Assembly: GCF_017591425.1 (NCBI RefSeq)
Contig: NW_024464918.1
Location: 10,476,001-10,540,000, forward strand
Direction of reading: 5' to 3'
Length of the DNA: 64,000 bases
Source of the DNA: Ochotona curzoniae
Taxonomy: Eukaryota > Chordata > Mammalia > Lagomorpha > Ochotonidae
The first letter of the stretch is position 1. Each line of letters begins with the position of its first letter. Under the pieces are notes generated by a model. It was given only the letters and a program-made list of their open reading frames with translations, made no database searches and had not been told where the DNA came from. Positions 46,936 through 57,779 of this stretch are shown one piece after another. The translations under genes and the position numbers were made by a program.

Positions 46936-47559
46936 CAGTTCTGGAGGGCTCAGTTAGTTGATTTTGTTTTCACTAAAAATGTATAAATAATTCATCTAAG
47001 TCCCTCAGCAATAAATGCATTTTGACCATTTAGAGAAACAAAAAAGAAATTCCCTGCATCACTTACTCAGAAGCATTGCACAGGCTGCCTCCCTAGCATT
47101 CAAGCCTAACTAGGCCTGTCCTTTCCTGAATTCTACAATAGTGTATCTACTATGAACTGGGGTGAGTGTGTGTGTGTGTGTGTTCAGAGATGCAGATGTT
47201 TAATGTAGTTATGATACCTAACGAATCAACTTTGGATACTTGACACATTTATGCTCACACATGAATATGCAGAAACAATTTCTGATACATGTGATTTCAA
47301 GTTAAAATAAATATCATAGACTTCCTGCTTGAAACCTTCTGTTTGCCTTCCTACCAATCACAAACGTTTTCCATCCTCGAGATGTAACTTGGAGCCTACT
47401 TTTTAATGGAGTGCATCACACTATGACAATTTGTTAATTTTTCCTTCCCTTATGTTGTAAAATAGATGAGCTAAATACTTACACATGTTAATCATTTTAT
47501 ATTTAGTTTTACTTCCAAATAAGATTTTACCCACTCCTGACTCCCTAAATATAGTCAAG
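46936..47559. other. Unassigned stretch with short (TG)n
   Basis: Contains a TG run at 47165-47183. No gene recognised. Confidence 0.35.
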
Positions 47560-47832
47560 GGCCCAAGCGCAGTAGCCTAGTGGCAGAAGTTTTCACTTTG
47601 CATGAGTGCCCATGTAGGTACCAGTTCATGTCCTGGCTGCTCTTCCATTCTGGATCCCTGCTTGTGGCCTGGGAAAGCAGCAGAGGATGGCCCAAGGCCT
47701 TGGGACCCTGCACCCACATGGAGTTCCGAAGGAAGCTGCTGGCTCCTGGCTTGGAATTGGCTCAGCTCCGGCCATGGCAGCCACTTGGGGAGTGAACCAG
47801 CAGATGGAAGATCACCTGTCACACCTCCTCTG
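47560..47832 (+). mobile_element. C-SINE lacking its 3' tail
   Basis: 'gggcccaagcgcagtagcct' head to 'accagcagatggaagatcac', then ends without the usual 'ccaataaaaataaataaa'. Low to moderate divergence, so the tail was probably removed by a later deletion. Confidence 0.85.
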
Positions 47833-48224
47833 CGTTCATAGCCTAAATTGATAGTGCTGCCATGCTTGCTGGGATGAGCTTCCAAAACAACTCCTCTTCC
47901 TACTGAAACTTAATTCTGGAATCCACTCTTCTCCTTTATTTCCAGAAAAGCCTGATTCAGGTCATTGCTATTTCAGGGAGCCAGTGCCACAAAGACATTA
48001 AGAATTCAGGCAGTGCAGTTGGAATGCTTCAGTTTTACATCCCGCAGAGGGCAAAGCAGGAGAGAGCAACTGTGAGAATCCACAGGAACATGGGGAGCAA
48101 TCCACGCCAACTTCCTGAAGCTTGGGACAGAAAAACCAGCAAGATGACAGGTCGAGTCACCCCGTATTAACAGAAGAGGACATTAACAGACACCAAGAAA
48201 AGTGTTTTAAAAACCAAAGTTCTG
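47833..48224. other. Unassigned stretch
   Basis: No gene or repeat recognised. Confidence 0.35.
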
Positions 48225-48563
48225 GGCCGGGCACAATGGCTAAATTGGCTAATCCTCCACCTCCAAGTGCTACATCCCATGTGGGCACAAGTTCATGTCC
48301 CAGATGCCATACTTCCCATCCAGCTCCCTGCTTGTGGCCTGAGAAAGCAGTAGAGGTCCCACAGCCTTGGGAGCCTGCACCTGCGTGGGAGACCCAGAAG
48401 AAGCTCCTGGCTCCTGGCCCCTGACTTCTACCTTCAGATCAGCTCAGCTCTGGCCGTTGTGGAAACTTAGGGAATGAACCAATGAATGAAAAATTTTTCT
48501 CTTGTCTCTCCTTTTCCCCATAAATCTGCCTTTCCAATAAAAGAAGCAGATCTTTAAAGGAAA
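48225..48563 (+). mobile_element. C-SINE
   Basis: 'gggccgggcacaatggctaa' head, 'tcccatccagctccctgctt', 'agacccagaagaagctcctg', and 'tttccaataaaagaagcaga' tail. Full length. Confidence 0.9.
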
Positions 48564-48589
48564 AAAGAAGAAAAAGAAACAAAACTTCA

Positions 48590-48810
48590 TGACTCAACTA
48601 ACTAAGCATCTACCTACAGGCACCCACATGCTGATTCATGCCACAGACACTCTAATTCCGATCCAGCTCTCAGCTTATGGCCTGGGAAAGCATCAGAGAA
48701 TGGCCCAAATTCTTGGGACCCTACACAACATGTGGGAAACCCAGAAAAGGCTCCTGTTTTGGATCAGCTCAGCCCCGGCCATTGCGGTGATTTGGGGAGT
48801 GAAACTTCAG
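48590..48810 (+). mobile_element. C-SINE, tail missing
   Basis: 'atgactcaactaactaagca' head, 'gcacccacatgctgattcat', 'tatggcctgggaaagcatca' and 'gccattgcggtgatttgggg'. The copy stops after 'gagtgaa', with no tail. It lies just downstream of and parallel to the previous SINE. Confidence 0.78.
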
Positions 48811-50579
48811 CTAATTTTATTCATCTTACTGGTAAAAAGGAATAGAGAAGTGGTTTGCACAACTACAGGTAAGGAAAAATAAGGCAGGAAAACAGAGACT
48901 GCGAGTATCTAAGATTCCTAATTCAACCAGCTTTACAATTTTGCCTAAGGCCAACCCTGAATTATCATCTCCAGATACCTTAGAAATAAGACTGATCTCA
49001 AAGAATCAGCAGCCTTCATTAAATATAGATGAACAAGAAAGAGAAGATGTTAGAATGGAATGACCCAACTCCTATTTGCCCAAGGCAAAAAATTGGAGAA
49101 AGACAATGTAAATGCATTTTTCCCCTGAACTGTGACATGTTTCACAATGTATTCATTTTGGTTTCCAAGAATTTAAGATCAATATATTAAATATCATCAC
49201 TGTGAGCAGATAATGTGAATTATTCAGATCAAGCATCCCTCCATTTCCAATACTTCAAGTTGAAAATGAAACTGAATCACAGTGGCTCTTTGGACTACAG
49301 CTCCACACTACAACCACACATTTGAACAAGGCATTTATTCGCTCTCGTTATCCTAGTTTTCTTTGTCAGAGCCTGTCCTATGGAAAATGTGAGCGAATTT
49401 GTTAATGAGCAAACAATTAAAAAAAAAACTGGAAGAAGGAAAACATTTTGCCTGACACTAACAACCTAAGCCAAGGTTAAGATGGCTTTGCGAGTGGATA
49501 GTCCATCTGGAGCTTCTATTCCTACTCTTCCCCATTACAGAGTTGCTTTAAAATCCTTCAGAGCGACAATACTGCTTCCATATTCAACGTGTTTAAGGCA
49601 GCTGTGGTCCACCTCTTCATTCGTTCTCTTAGTATTGATACTTCCCATCTGTTGTGCACACTGATCATACCAGCTACAGTCTCTAGGGAACAAAAACACT
49701 TCTTTCTCTTGAGGTTCTGGCTCTTCATGAAGAGAATGCTGAATGTACAGAGATAATACTAATTAACGATGATGAGGCCATCATTGGTACTTGTATTATG
49801 AATCCCTTTATCACTGACTGGCCAGGTGTTTGATAGACGCTAACTTCACTGCTCAAACCCCTCACTGTCAGAGAACTCTTGCAATGAAAGCAAATGTGAC
49901 TTTGCCTATCTCCTGGGTGAACTTGACAAACAATTAACACACATCTCTAAAGTTCTTTAAAAGAGATAGTAACGCCGCATAAATGTTACAGATCATTGTA
50001 TCATGAAGCTTAAAATCCTAACTGACTCTAGAATAGATAATTTGGCAAGAGAATAAAAACTTTCTTGAAAACAGCTTCCTTTCCAAAAATTCCAGAAAAG
50101 CATTGCTTTCACATAACAGGGAAATCAATATCGGGCTCTTCACGCAGAACCTGCACCCGTCAAGGAATTAGGATAGTAAGTAGCTACATGGTTGTGACTC
50201 AGGTGGGAAATGAAAAGAATATTGATTTTAACAAATCTATAAAAATCACTTCCAATCCAGAGTTAAGCCAGAAATACAATGAAAGAACAGCATACAAAAA
50301 GGAAAAGAAATTGGCAAAAATGACTGCCTTCATGGAGAAACTGTATTTATTCAAACAAGGAAGCAAGGAATCAAACTGTAAGCAAGCAATGGCACATGCC
50401 CATAAGTACTAAAACTTTGATTCCCATCCCTAACTCTCCTAAGAACCTATCTCACTTGCCAGAGATCCGGTGCAGAGCTGGGTTACAGCTCTCAGAAGTT
50501 TTCATTCTCACAAGTTTTCATTCAAGTCATCAGAAGTACAAGTCCTACACAGCACGCAGTGGGCAAGTTAGTGAAAAGC
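48811..50579. other. Unassigned stretch
   Basis: The 115-codon plus-strand frame at 50065-50412 lies outside repeats but has no recognisable domain. It is Lys-rich, as expected from AT-rich sequence. Nothing else was recognised. Confidence 0.3.
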
Positions 50580-51004
50580 ATGCATTCCGTTACTGACTGT
50601 ACTGAATTTATACCTCCAGATCCACCCACTAACTCCTAGTATTTTCTGCTTATTCTCTTCATTTGCACATCTAATAGGCATCTCGAACTCTGTATGTCCT
50701 ATGTGATTCTCCTTCAATATTGCAAAGCTCTCGCATGAACTACAAATAGCAGATATTTTGATTGCATTTATCAAAAACCTTGATCTCATCGCAAACACTT
50801 TTCTTTATCCTCCAATTCTCACTCAAAGGCAGCAAAAACTACTGGCTCTATTTTAAAAATATATTCAGGCAACTTCTTATCACATTCTACCACCCTGTTT
50901 CAAATGACCATCTGATCTTGCCTGGATCTTTGGAGAAATAATTTCCTAGTTGATCTTCTTCCATCTCCTTTGATACACTGTACAGTATTTTTAGAAAGTC
51001 AAGT

Positions 51005-51282
51005 TGGGGGCTAGGTTAAATTACCGCCTGCAATACCAATACCCCATATGGGTAGCAGTTCAAGAGCTGGCTGCCCTATGTTGTACCTAGCTCCCTACTA
51101 CCACACCTGAGAAAGCACCTGGGCCTGGAAGAAGCTTCTGGCTCCTAGCTTTGTCCTGGCCCACCTTACCCATTATAATAATTTGGGAGTGAACCAATGG
51201 CACTCTCTCTCTCTCTCCTCAGCCTTTCTCTCTCTCTCTTCTCCTATAAATTTCCCATTCAGATGAATATTTTTTTCTTTAA
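51005..51282 (+). mobile_element. C-SINE inside the L2
   Basis: 'gggggctaggttaaattacc' head, 'ataccccatatgggtagcag', 'gaagaagcttctggctccta', and two CT runs before a decayed tail with 'tttctttaaaaatt'. Confidence 0.8.
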
Positions 51283-51380
51283 AAATTCAGATCACAATAT
51301 TCTTAATATTTGATGCCATGGAATGAGTCCCCAACCTGATTCTGACTTAAATCCTAAGAGACTTCATAACAGCTGGTAAT

Positions 51381-51655
51381 GGGATAGGTGTTGTGATTTA
51401 GCAGATAGGGCCACCGCCTGTGACACCAGCATTCTACAAATGGGTGCTGGTTCCAGTTCTGGATGCTCCATTTCAATCCAGCATCTTGCTGGTGCATATG
51501 GGAAAGCAGTAGAAAATGGCCCAAGTCCTTGGTTCCCTACACCCATGTGAGAGACACAAATGAAGCTCCTGGTTTCTGACTTTGTCCTGGCCCAGACTTG
51601 GCCTAGATGACCATTTGTGGAGAGAGTAGAAGATCTCTCTCTCTCCATTCCACCC

Positions 51656-51692
<37 letters not shown>

Positions 51693-51738
51693 CTCTGGCT
51701 CTCCCTTTCAAATAAAATAAATCTTTAATAAAAATAAA
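51381..51738 (+). mobile_element. C-SINE of the CT-rich older subfamily inside the L2
   Basis: 'ggataggtgttgtgatttag' head, 'tacaaatgggtgctggttcc', 'tgctggtgcatatgggaaag', a long TC run (51660-51688) and 'caaataaaataaatctttaa' tail. Confidence 0.85.
51660..51688 (+). repeat. (TC)n inside a C-SINE
   Basis: About 14 TC units, the expanded pyrimidine region that precedes the tail in older C-SINEs. Confidence 0.93.
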
Positions 51739-52033
51739 GCATAATGACTTGTAAGGAGCTACATGACTTTCCCACTTCATTTTCTGAGTTCATCTAGACA
51801 ATTCTTACTTCCTCCTGCACAATGATAATCACATTGGCCTATTTCACTTAGGTCATCGCTGCCTCAGGGCCTTTGCACTAACTGCTCCTAAATCCCCAGT
51901 AAATCACATTAGCTATCTCGTTTTTCCCATCTGTTTTAACAAGTTAGCAAGAACTGACCACAATCAAGCTGGTTTTCTCTTTTCTCACTCCCACCGTGAG
52001 ATTACTTTTGTCTAGTCTCTGTAATTTTACAAC

Positions 52034-52373
52034 CTCTTTAAAAATGTTTGCTTATTTGAAAGCTAGAAGGGACCTGGCACAGGAGCATAGTGCTTGAAGT
52101 CTTTGCCTTGTATGCCCTAGCATCCCATATGGGACCCCAATTCATGCCCAGCTGCTCCTTGTCCAATCCAGCTCCTTGTTTGTGCCTTGGAAAGCAGTCG
52201 AGGATGGCCCAAAGCCTTGGGACCTTGCACTCATGTGGGAGACATGGAAGAAGCTCCTGGCTTCTGCCTTTGGATGGGCTCAGCTTTGGTCATTGCAGCC
52301 ATTTGGGGACTGGACCAACAGATGGAAGATCTTGCTCTCTGTCTCTCCTTCTCTGTAAATCTGCCTTTCCTAA

Positions 52374-52412
<39 letters not shown>

Positions 52413-52746
52413 AGCTTTAAAATATATAGAGAGATAGAGTGGCAGAGAGTGTGGGAGAGACAGAGGGAGAAATAGACCTTGCAGCTACTAGTTTACTCTC
52501 CCAGTGGCTGCAGCAATAGGAGACAGGCCAGGCCAGGAGGCCAAAGCTAGGAGCCAGGAGCTCAATTCAGGCCTTGCATGTGGGTGACAGGGATACAAGC
52601 AGTTGGGTCATCGTGCTGCTTTCCCAGGCACACTTGGCAGGAACCATCACAAGTAAATCAGCAGAACTCAAACCAATCAATATGTAAATGTGGGAGACCA
52701 GTACTGTAAGAAGTAGTTTATCCTGCTGCACCACAATGCAGGCCCC
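52034..52746 (-). mobile_element. Older C-SINE, reverse orientation, split by a younger SINE
   Basis: The tail part at 52034-52068 ('taaaaatgtttgcttatttg') and the main part from 52414 ('agagtggcagagagtg', 'ctagtttactctcccagtgg', 'gctaggagccaggagctcaa') to 'caccacaatgcaggcccc' form one minus-strand copy. The plus-strand SINE at 52069-52413 interrupts it, which makes this the older element. Confidence 0.72.
52069..52413 (+). mobile_element. Younger C-SINE nested in the minus-strand SINE, with (AATA)n tail
   Basis: 'gggacctggcacaggagcat' head, 'atcccatatgggaccccaat', 'ggaaagcagtcgaggatggc', then a perfect AATA tail of about 42 bp (52372-52413). Its own flanks share 'aaagct' (52060-52065 and 52412-52417), a possible remnant of the duplication. 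Confidence 0.9.
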
Positions 52747-52945
52747 TACGTTTTTCTTCTTACTGTTTATCATTATGAGGCATTAATTTGGTGTGTGGGT
52801 TTCATTGTCTGTCACCACATTTGAGTGTATCCTCACCATGCAGGCACTTTTGCCAATTTCTTTTCTTTTATGATCACTTCCTGTCTCTGCATGCCTCCAA
52901 TCAAGGTGTGACATACAATACACACTGAATGAACATTTCTTAATC

Positions 52946-53329
52946 ATGTTGCCCTTTTACTGGTCCTTGCTATTCCAAGTGATAAAATGGTTGCACTAAC
53001 AATTTGTGTAGAAAAGCTTTATGGTACGACCAAGTAAACATATAAGAAATGTGGTCAGTCTTGCTCTCAAACACCCAAATGCACAATTGATTTCTGAGCA
53101 CTGTGATATTGAAGAGTAAACTTGGAACTTTATCTTTCTATTATTAGGAATACCGAACATTTAAAAAATTCAAAGCTTGATTTTTGCTTGTGAAACAGGC
53201 TAGAGGGGAAGAAAATAAGCCCAGATGTACATTTCACATCCAGGCACTGTCCTTTGGATATAAAAGATTATTTTGTTCAACAGCAAAACAATGTTGTTAA
53301 AATGTAAATTCTAAAAGAAAAGTAAAACT
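52946..53329. other. Unassigned stretch
   Basis: No gene or repeat recognised. Confidence 0.35.
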
Positions 53330-53638
53330 GGGGCCACGATAGTAGCATAGCATGCTAATCCTGCTCCCTCCAGTGCTAGCACTCCATATGGATGCTGGTG
53401 CTGTTCCAGGTGCTCCACTTCTGATCCCCTTCCCCGCTTAAAACCTGGGAAAGCAACAAAGGATGGCCCATGCCTTGGGTCCCTACACCCACATAGGAGA
53501 CCCAGAAAATGATCCTTGTTCCCAGATTCACAATGGCTTAGCTCTAACCACTGTGCCATTTGACAGTGAAGTAACAGATGGAATATCTGTGTGTGTCCTT
53601 CTCTGTAATAATCTGCGTTTCAAATTAAAAAAAGAAAT
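53330..53638 (+). mobile_element. C-SINE
   Basis: 'ggggccacgatagtagcata' head, 'cactccatatggatgctggt', 'aaaacctgggaaagcaacaa', and 'tttcaaattaaaaaaagaaa' tail. Possible short duplication 'taaaact' / 'taaaact' on the flanks. Confidence 0.85.
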
Positions 53639-53989
53639 CTAAAACTCACATTTACTTGATAATTAGCAAAACAAAATAAAATAAAAATAAAAAAGAAACA
53701 CCTCCTTTTCCTCAATCATTAAGATGGAAAGCTATAGATATTCCCTAAAGAAGTGAGGAAACCAAGGAGCACCTGCACCTCTGGATCACTTTTAAAAATG
53801 CATTTTGGAGTTAATGCGGAAATTGCAAAAAAAAAAAAAGTATTATTTGTATATTTATTTTAGCCTTACAGTTCTTTCATTCAAGGCAAATGATAGTAGT
53901 AAACACCTTACAAAGAAGGTCAGGTTTACCCGCGGAGGAAAGAGACATTCTAAATTGCGGGAAGATAGGTACAGTTTATAGTCTTCTTG

Positions 53990-54497
53990 GAATGGCATCA
54001 GGTGTGACCCAGACACCTTCCCTGACCAGCCAACCCAAACTTCCTCCCAGCAACTCCCAATCATCCCCGCTTAATGGCTGACAGAGAAGTGGTCCCTTTC
54101 TTGCTCATCATTTCTCATCCTCTGAGTCTAGAAGCTTCCAAAAGAAAGGGACCTTTCTGACTTGCCAAGTCATCCTGGTGGCCAGAACGACATCACTTGA
54201 AGATCAGGTATTGGGTAAAAAGTTGCAGAATGAAGGGATTCATTAAACCTTTGGATTTCTTTTCCTAGTGTACCACCTGCAAATAGCAGCTATGATTTCA
54301 ACTCTTGCCAATTAACGAATTGATTTGAACAACTAGGAAGATTTGAGGAAATGCACACTTCCATAACATCTGAGTTCTCCATGGGAAAATCAGAGTCATG
54401 TGAGAATCCTGTCAGCAGGAGCCCCACCCTGCTGCCCATCCTCCCCAGCTCCCAGCACAATAAATGGAATGCTCGTTTTTGTTGAATTTATTCGCCG
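53990..54497 (+). mobile_element. L2 LINE 3' relic
   Basis: 'acaccttccctgaccagcca' is typical of the L2 3' part, and 'ctcccagcacaataaatgg' then 'tgttgaatttattc' fits the L2 terminus. The middle (54180-54390) is poorly matched. Confidence 0.5.
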
Positions 54498-55511
54498 GTG
54501 ACATTTAGTCTTCATCTGAACTAGTCTTCATAAATTCTGGTACTGTGCATGACATCTTAAATGGTTCAATTCTGTATTCAAAATCATCCCTCTCGCTCCC
54601 AGAATTGCAATAAATAGATCTTCTAAAGGGGAAATAAAACTATTTGAACAACAGGCCTATTTCAGCAGTTTTTCAGAAGGTATTTCTTTCATTCCCTTGG
54701 CTAGAATCGTCGTTTTATGCTTGGGAAGTTGCGTTATATATATATATGTATTTTACTCCAAATGGATGGGAGGTTTTTCTGTTATTGTTGATCTTGGTTT
54801 TTCTATTTTCCACTTCAGTATGTTTGCAAAAGCAAAGCTACATATTCCTCTTATTCTTGCATTTGTGAGTCTTATTTATGGAACCTATCTTCTCTTTTTA
54901 AGGAAAAAAAAATAAGATGCTCTGATTCACATTTTCCCCAATGAAATAAAAAAATCAAATTTATAGATTGAAATATTTATAGCACATAATAACCTCAAAT
55001 AGCCTTTCATTTTTCTACACAGCTTTTCAGGAGTGGCTTACATGCATAACAGCATTTCCAAAACCTTTCTTCCTACATACAGTAAGTATCAATCAGGGAC
55101 TCTCAGAACTACAATCTAGACAGCAGCAATCCCAAGCTATCATCCAAACACTGGGAGGTAATCCTAGGAAGAAAAGGCCTTTGTCTTCCTCTGCTCTAAT
55201 CAACAGCGACAGTACTACTAACCACTTCGTGTACCCCCCAACCCCAAGGTGACTTTAAAACTACAGACAAATGTAAAGTAATTTAGCTTTCTCCTAAGGA
55301 AGCAGTCAGAAATATACATAAAATGTGTGGACAGCAGGGTTTATCACATTTTCCTATCGTATTTTTTAATAATGATAATAATAATAATAATAACAGGTTC
55401 TTGCAAATTGGAAAGTAAAAAAGATGGTACAATGAAATAAAGCCAGCTAAGTCTTTCTCTCTAAATAGAAGAATTACATATTTTTCTTCTGTCTTTTTTT
55501 TGGAATGCTTG
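54498..55511. other. Unassigned AT-rich stretch
   Basis: No gene recognised. It holds a TA run (54737-54750) and a (TAA)n run (55367-55394). Two overlapping frames at 54644-54915 read as hydrophobic because of T-rich sequence. Confidence 0.35.
55367..55394 (+). repeat. (TAA)n simple repeat
   Basis: About nine TAA units with one interruption at 'aatgataat'. Confidence 0.9.
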
Positions 55512-55783
55512 GTTATTTTTTGATTTGAAAAGCAGACAGGAACAGAGACATCATAACTCCCACCCGTTGATTCACTGCCACATGTCCACAGTGGCCAGGT
55601 CTGAACCAGACACACACAGCTGACAGAAAACAAGAAATGTGCACCACTACCTGCTGATTCCAAACATGTATTAGCAGAGCTCTGGAGCAGAAGCAGAATA
55701 GCTGGGACTGGAACCAGCATGTCGACCAGGAAGCAGGTACCCCAAGCTGTGGCTTGACCCACCATGCCACAATGTCTTTCTCT
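55512..55783 (-). mobile_element. Old C-SINE, reverse orientation
   Basis: The plus strand starts 'ttattttttgatttgaaaag' (complement of the tail), then 'cacccgttgattcactgcca' and 'gctgggactggaaccagcat', and ends 'gacccaccatgccacaatg' (complement of the head). Confidence 0.8.
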
Positions 55784-56168
55784 GAAAGCATTTTTTAAAA
55801 TTCTATGAATGTTTTGGGTTCTCTACAGCATACTTAAGGGACATAGGCCACAGTGATTTACTATATATTTTACAAAGAACCAACAAAAAAACAGTTTGGT
55901 GATTCCCAATAAAAATGCTAATTATACTGATTGCATCATTACACATTATACAGACGAACTGAATTATTGAATGGATCCCATAAGTGTGTACAATTTTTCA
56001 TTGTCATTTTTTAAAGTAATGTTAAAAAATGCACCTAAAGCCTTGTTTTTCTCCATTTTTATCTACTCCTTACCAAAAACATTGGCCAATTCCAATAGCA
56101 GTAGCATATGACTATTTTCATGGTTTCCTCTCCATCTAATACTTATCTAGAGAAATTTCTCTCATTCT
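55784..56168. other. Unassigned AT-rich stretch
   Basis: No gene or repeat recognised. Confidence 0.35.
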
Positions 56169-56497
56169 GGGCCCGGTGCGATAGCGTAGTACTTAAGTCC
56201 TTGCCTTAAACGCTCTGGGATCTTATATGGATGCCAGTTCCAATCCCAGCAGCCCCATTTCCCATCCAGCTCCCTGTTAGTAGCCTGGGAAAGCAGTTGA
56301 GGACGGCCCAAAGCCTTGGGACCCTGCACCCCTGTGGGAGACCAGGAAGAAGCTCCTGACTCCTGGCTTTGGGTTGGCTCAGCTCCAGCCATTGCGGCCG
56401 CCTGGGGAGTGAAGCATTGGACAGATCTTCCTCTATGTCTCTCCTCCTGTCTGTATATCCACCTTTCCAATAAAAATAAATAAATTTTTAAAAAACT
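56169..56497 (+). mobile_element. Young pika-type C-SINE
   Basis: 'gggcccggtgcgatagcgta' with CpGs kept, 'tccaatcccagcagccccat', 'aagcagttgaggacggccca', and 'tttccaataaaaataaataa' tail. Close to the copy at 19630. Confidence 0.92.
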
Positions 56498-57488
56498 ACA
56501 CATTCTTTTGCTTTCTTATCTTTACTAATAAGATTCATTTTATATTTTATATCTTTATAAATTTTATTTTTGAAGATATAGACAAGGATGCCGTTGTTGA
56601 TAAGGATGCATGCCCATGAGGACCACTGCTAAGACTGGGCAAGGTCAAGGCATGGGGGAAAGTGGGTGGGACAAATGCTTCCAATTTTCCTTTTCTTCCC
56701 CTTTCTCCTGTAAGATTCATGTTGTAAACAAGGGTGTATTTTTAATTCAAAGATAAATGAGGTTTTAATAGAGATGCCTTGTCACGAAAGTAAAGACTGT
56801 AAAAACAAATGCAGCTATTAAAATTAATCAGACCAAATTACTTGAGCAAGGTAAACAGTAAAGTCAAGGCCAAGTGCTAAAAACTCGAGAGAGAGTCCAT
56901 TATCAGGCATCTAGTAAAAGCCTTCAAAGATCAATAATCCTTCGCGCTCACTTTTACGATGACATTAGAAACAACATTCAGGGCATTTTATATATATGCA
57001 CATATATGAACAATCTCATGGAAAGACGGCCTAGGCTGATCTTTTAAACCTATTGCTACCATTTTATGCAGCAGAATCCTAACTAAACCACAGTGCGTGT
57101 GTTTGTGTGTGTGCCTGAATGTGTTAGTGTGCCTGTACGCATGTGTTTCAGGTTCTTCCAACAACAGCACTTTCTAAGAATCCCCGCCAAGCAGCAGCAC
57201 TGTTCATCCTCTGAGGATTTCCTGGGGACCCAGCCATGCGTGACTCACATTAACACAATGAGACTTTCACAGTCATAGTCAAGGTCCATGGGGAAAAAAA
57301 AAAAAAACAGTATAAGCCCTTATTGGTTCTTCTCTTCTTATATCTATTTAACATGGATTGTATAAAGAATTTGGTATTAGGGTCATATTTTTAGAGTTTG
57401 TTTTCCCTTTGAATCCAGGTTATTGCTTATCTTCTTAAATTTACACATAGTGGGAAACATATGCCTTCAGTTATTATCTTAACAATAA
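56498..57488. other. Unassigned stretch
   Basis: No gene recognised. A GT-rich run (57092-57145) and an A tract (57293-57306) are the only simple-sequence features. Confidence 0.35.
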
Positions 57489-57769
57489 AGTTCTAAAGTT
57501 TTTGCTTTGCACGTGCCGGCATCCCATATAGGTGTTGGTTCATGTCCTGGCTACTCTACTTCCCATCCAGCTCCCTGCTTGTGGCCTGGCAAAGCAGTCG
57601 AGGATGGCCCAGAGCCTTGGGACCCTGCACCCATGTAGGACACCCGGAATAGTTCCTGGCTTCTGGCTTCGGATGGGCTCAGCTCAGTCATTGTAACCAC
57701 TTGGAGAGTGAATCAGCAGATGGAAGATCATTCTCTCTGTCTCCCCTTAAATAAATCTTTTTAAAAAAC
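57489..57769 (+). mobile_element. C-SINE, 5'-truncated
   Basis: Starts at 'gttctaaagtttttgctttg', so the first 35-40 bp of the tRNA-like head is missing. It continues 'ccggcatcccatataggtgt', 'gcaaagcagtcgaggatggc', and ends 'aaataaatctttttaaaaaa'. An L1 copy begins directly at its tail. Confidence 0.85.
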
Positions 57770-57779
57770 ATTTCTTAAT

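Larger units (their letters stand above)
50580..52945 (+). mobile_element. L2 LINE 3' end, split by C-SINE insertions
   Basis: Pieces at 50580-51004, 51283-51379, 51739-52033 and 52790-52945 keep the order of the L2 3' region: 'cttgcctggatctttggaga', 'aattcagatcacaat', 'cctcagggcctttgcact' and 'acacactgaatgaacatttc' (near-terminal L2 motif). C-SINEs at 51005, 51381 and 52034-52746 interrupt it. Very old and non-coding. Confidence 0.66.

Noticed and set aside
46815..47180. Complete endogenous retrovirus
   Set aside because: Only about 120 bp of LTR-like sequence is visible. No gag, pol or env sequence was seen here or elsewhere in the window.
47978..48118. Another C-SINE just upstream of 48225
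   Set aside because: A few words resemble the head ('gccagtgccacaaagac'), but the order and the tail are missing.
48122..48424. 100-codon frame with Pro/Ser-rich sequence
   Set aside because: Two thirds is C-SINE translation. Similar peptides recur at 19623, 47577, 52090 and 63486, all in SINEs.
50065..50412. 115-codon frame outside recognised repeats
   Set aside because: No known family, composition typical of AT-rich noncoding DNA, and no splice or promoter context. Kept only as a note.
54644..54915. Two overlapping frames with hydrophobic, membrane-like stretches
   Set aside because: The hydrophobicity comes from T-rich codons (Phe/Leu/Ile/Val), and both frames are open at once. No family match.
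55283..55765. 160-codon minus-strand frame
   Set aside because: Starts inside the reverse C-SINE (55512-55783), then becomes low-complexity (Leu-rich) through the TAA repeat.
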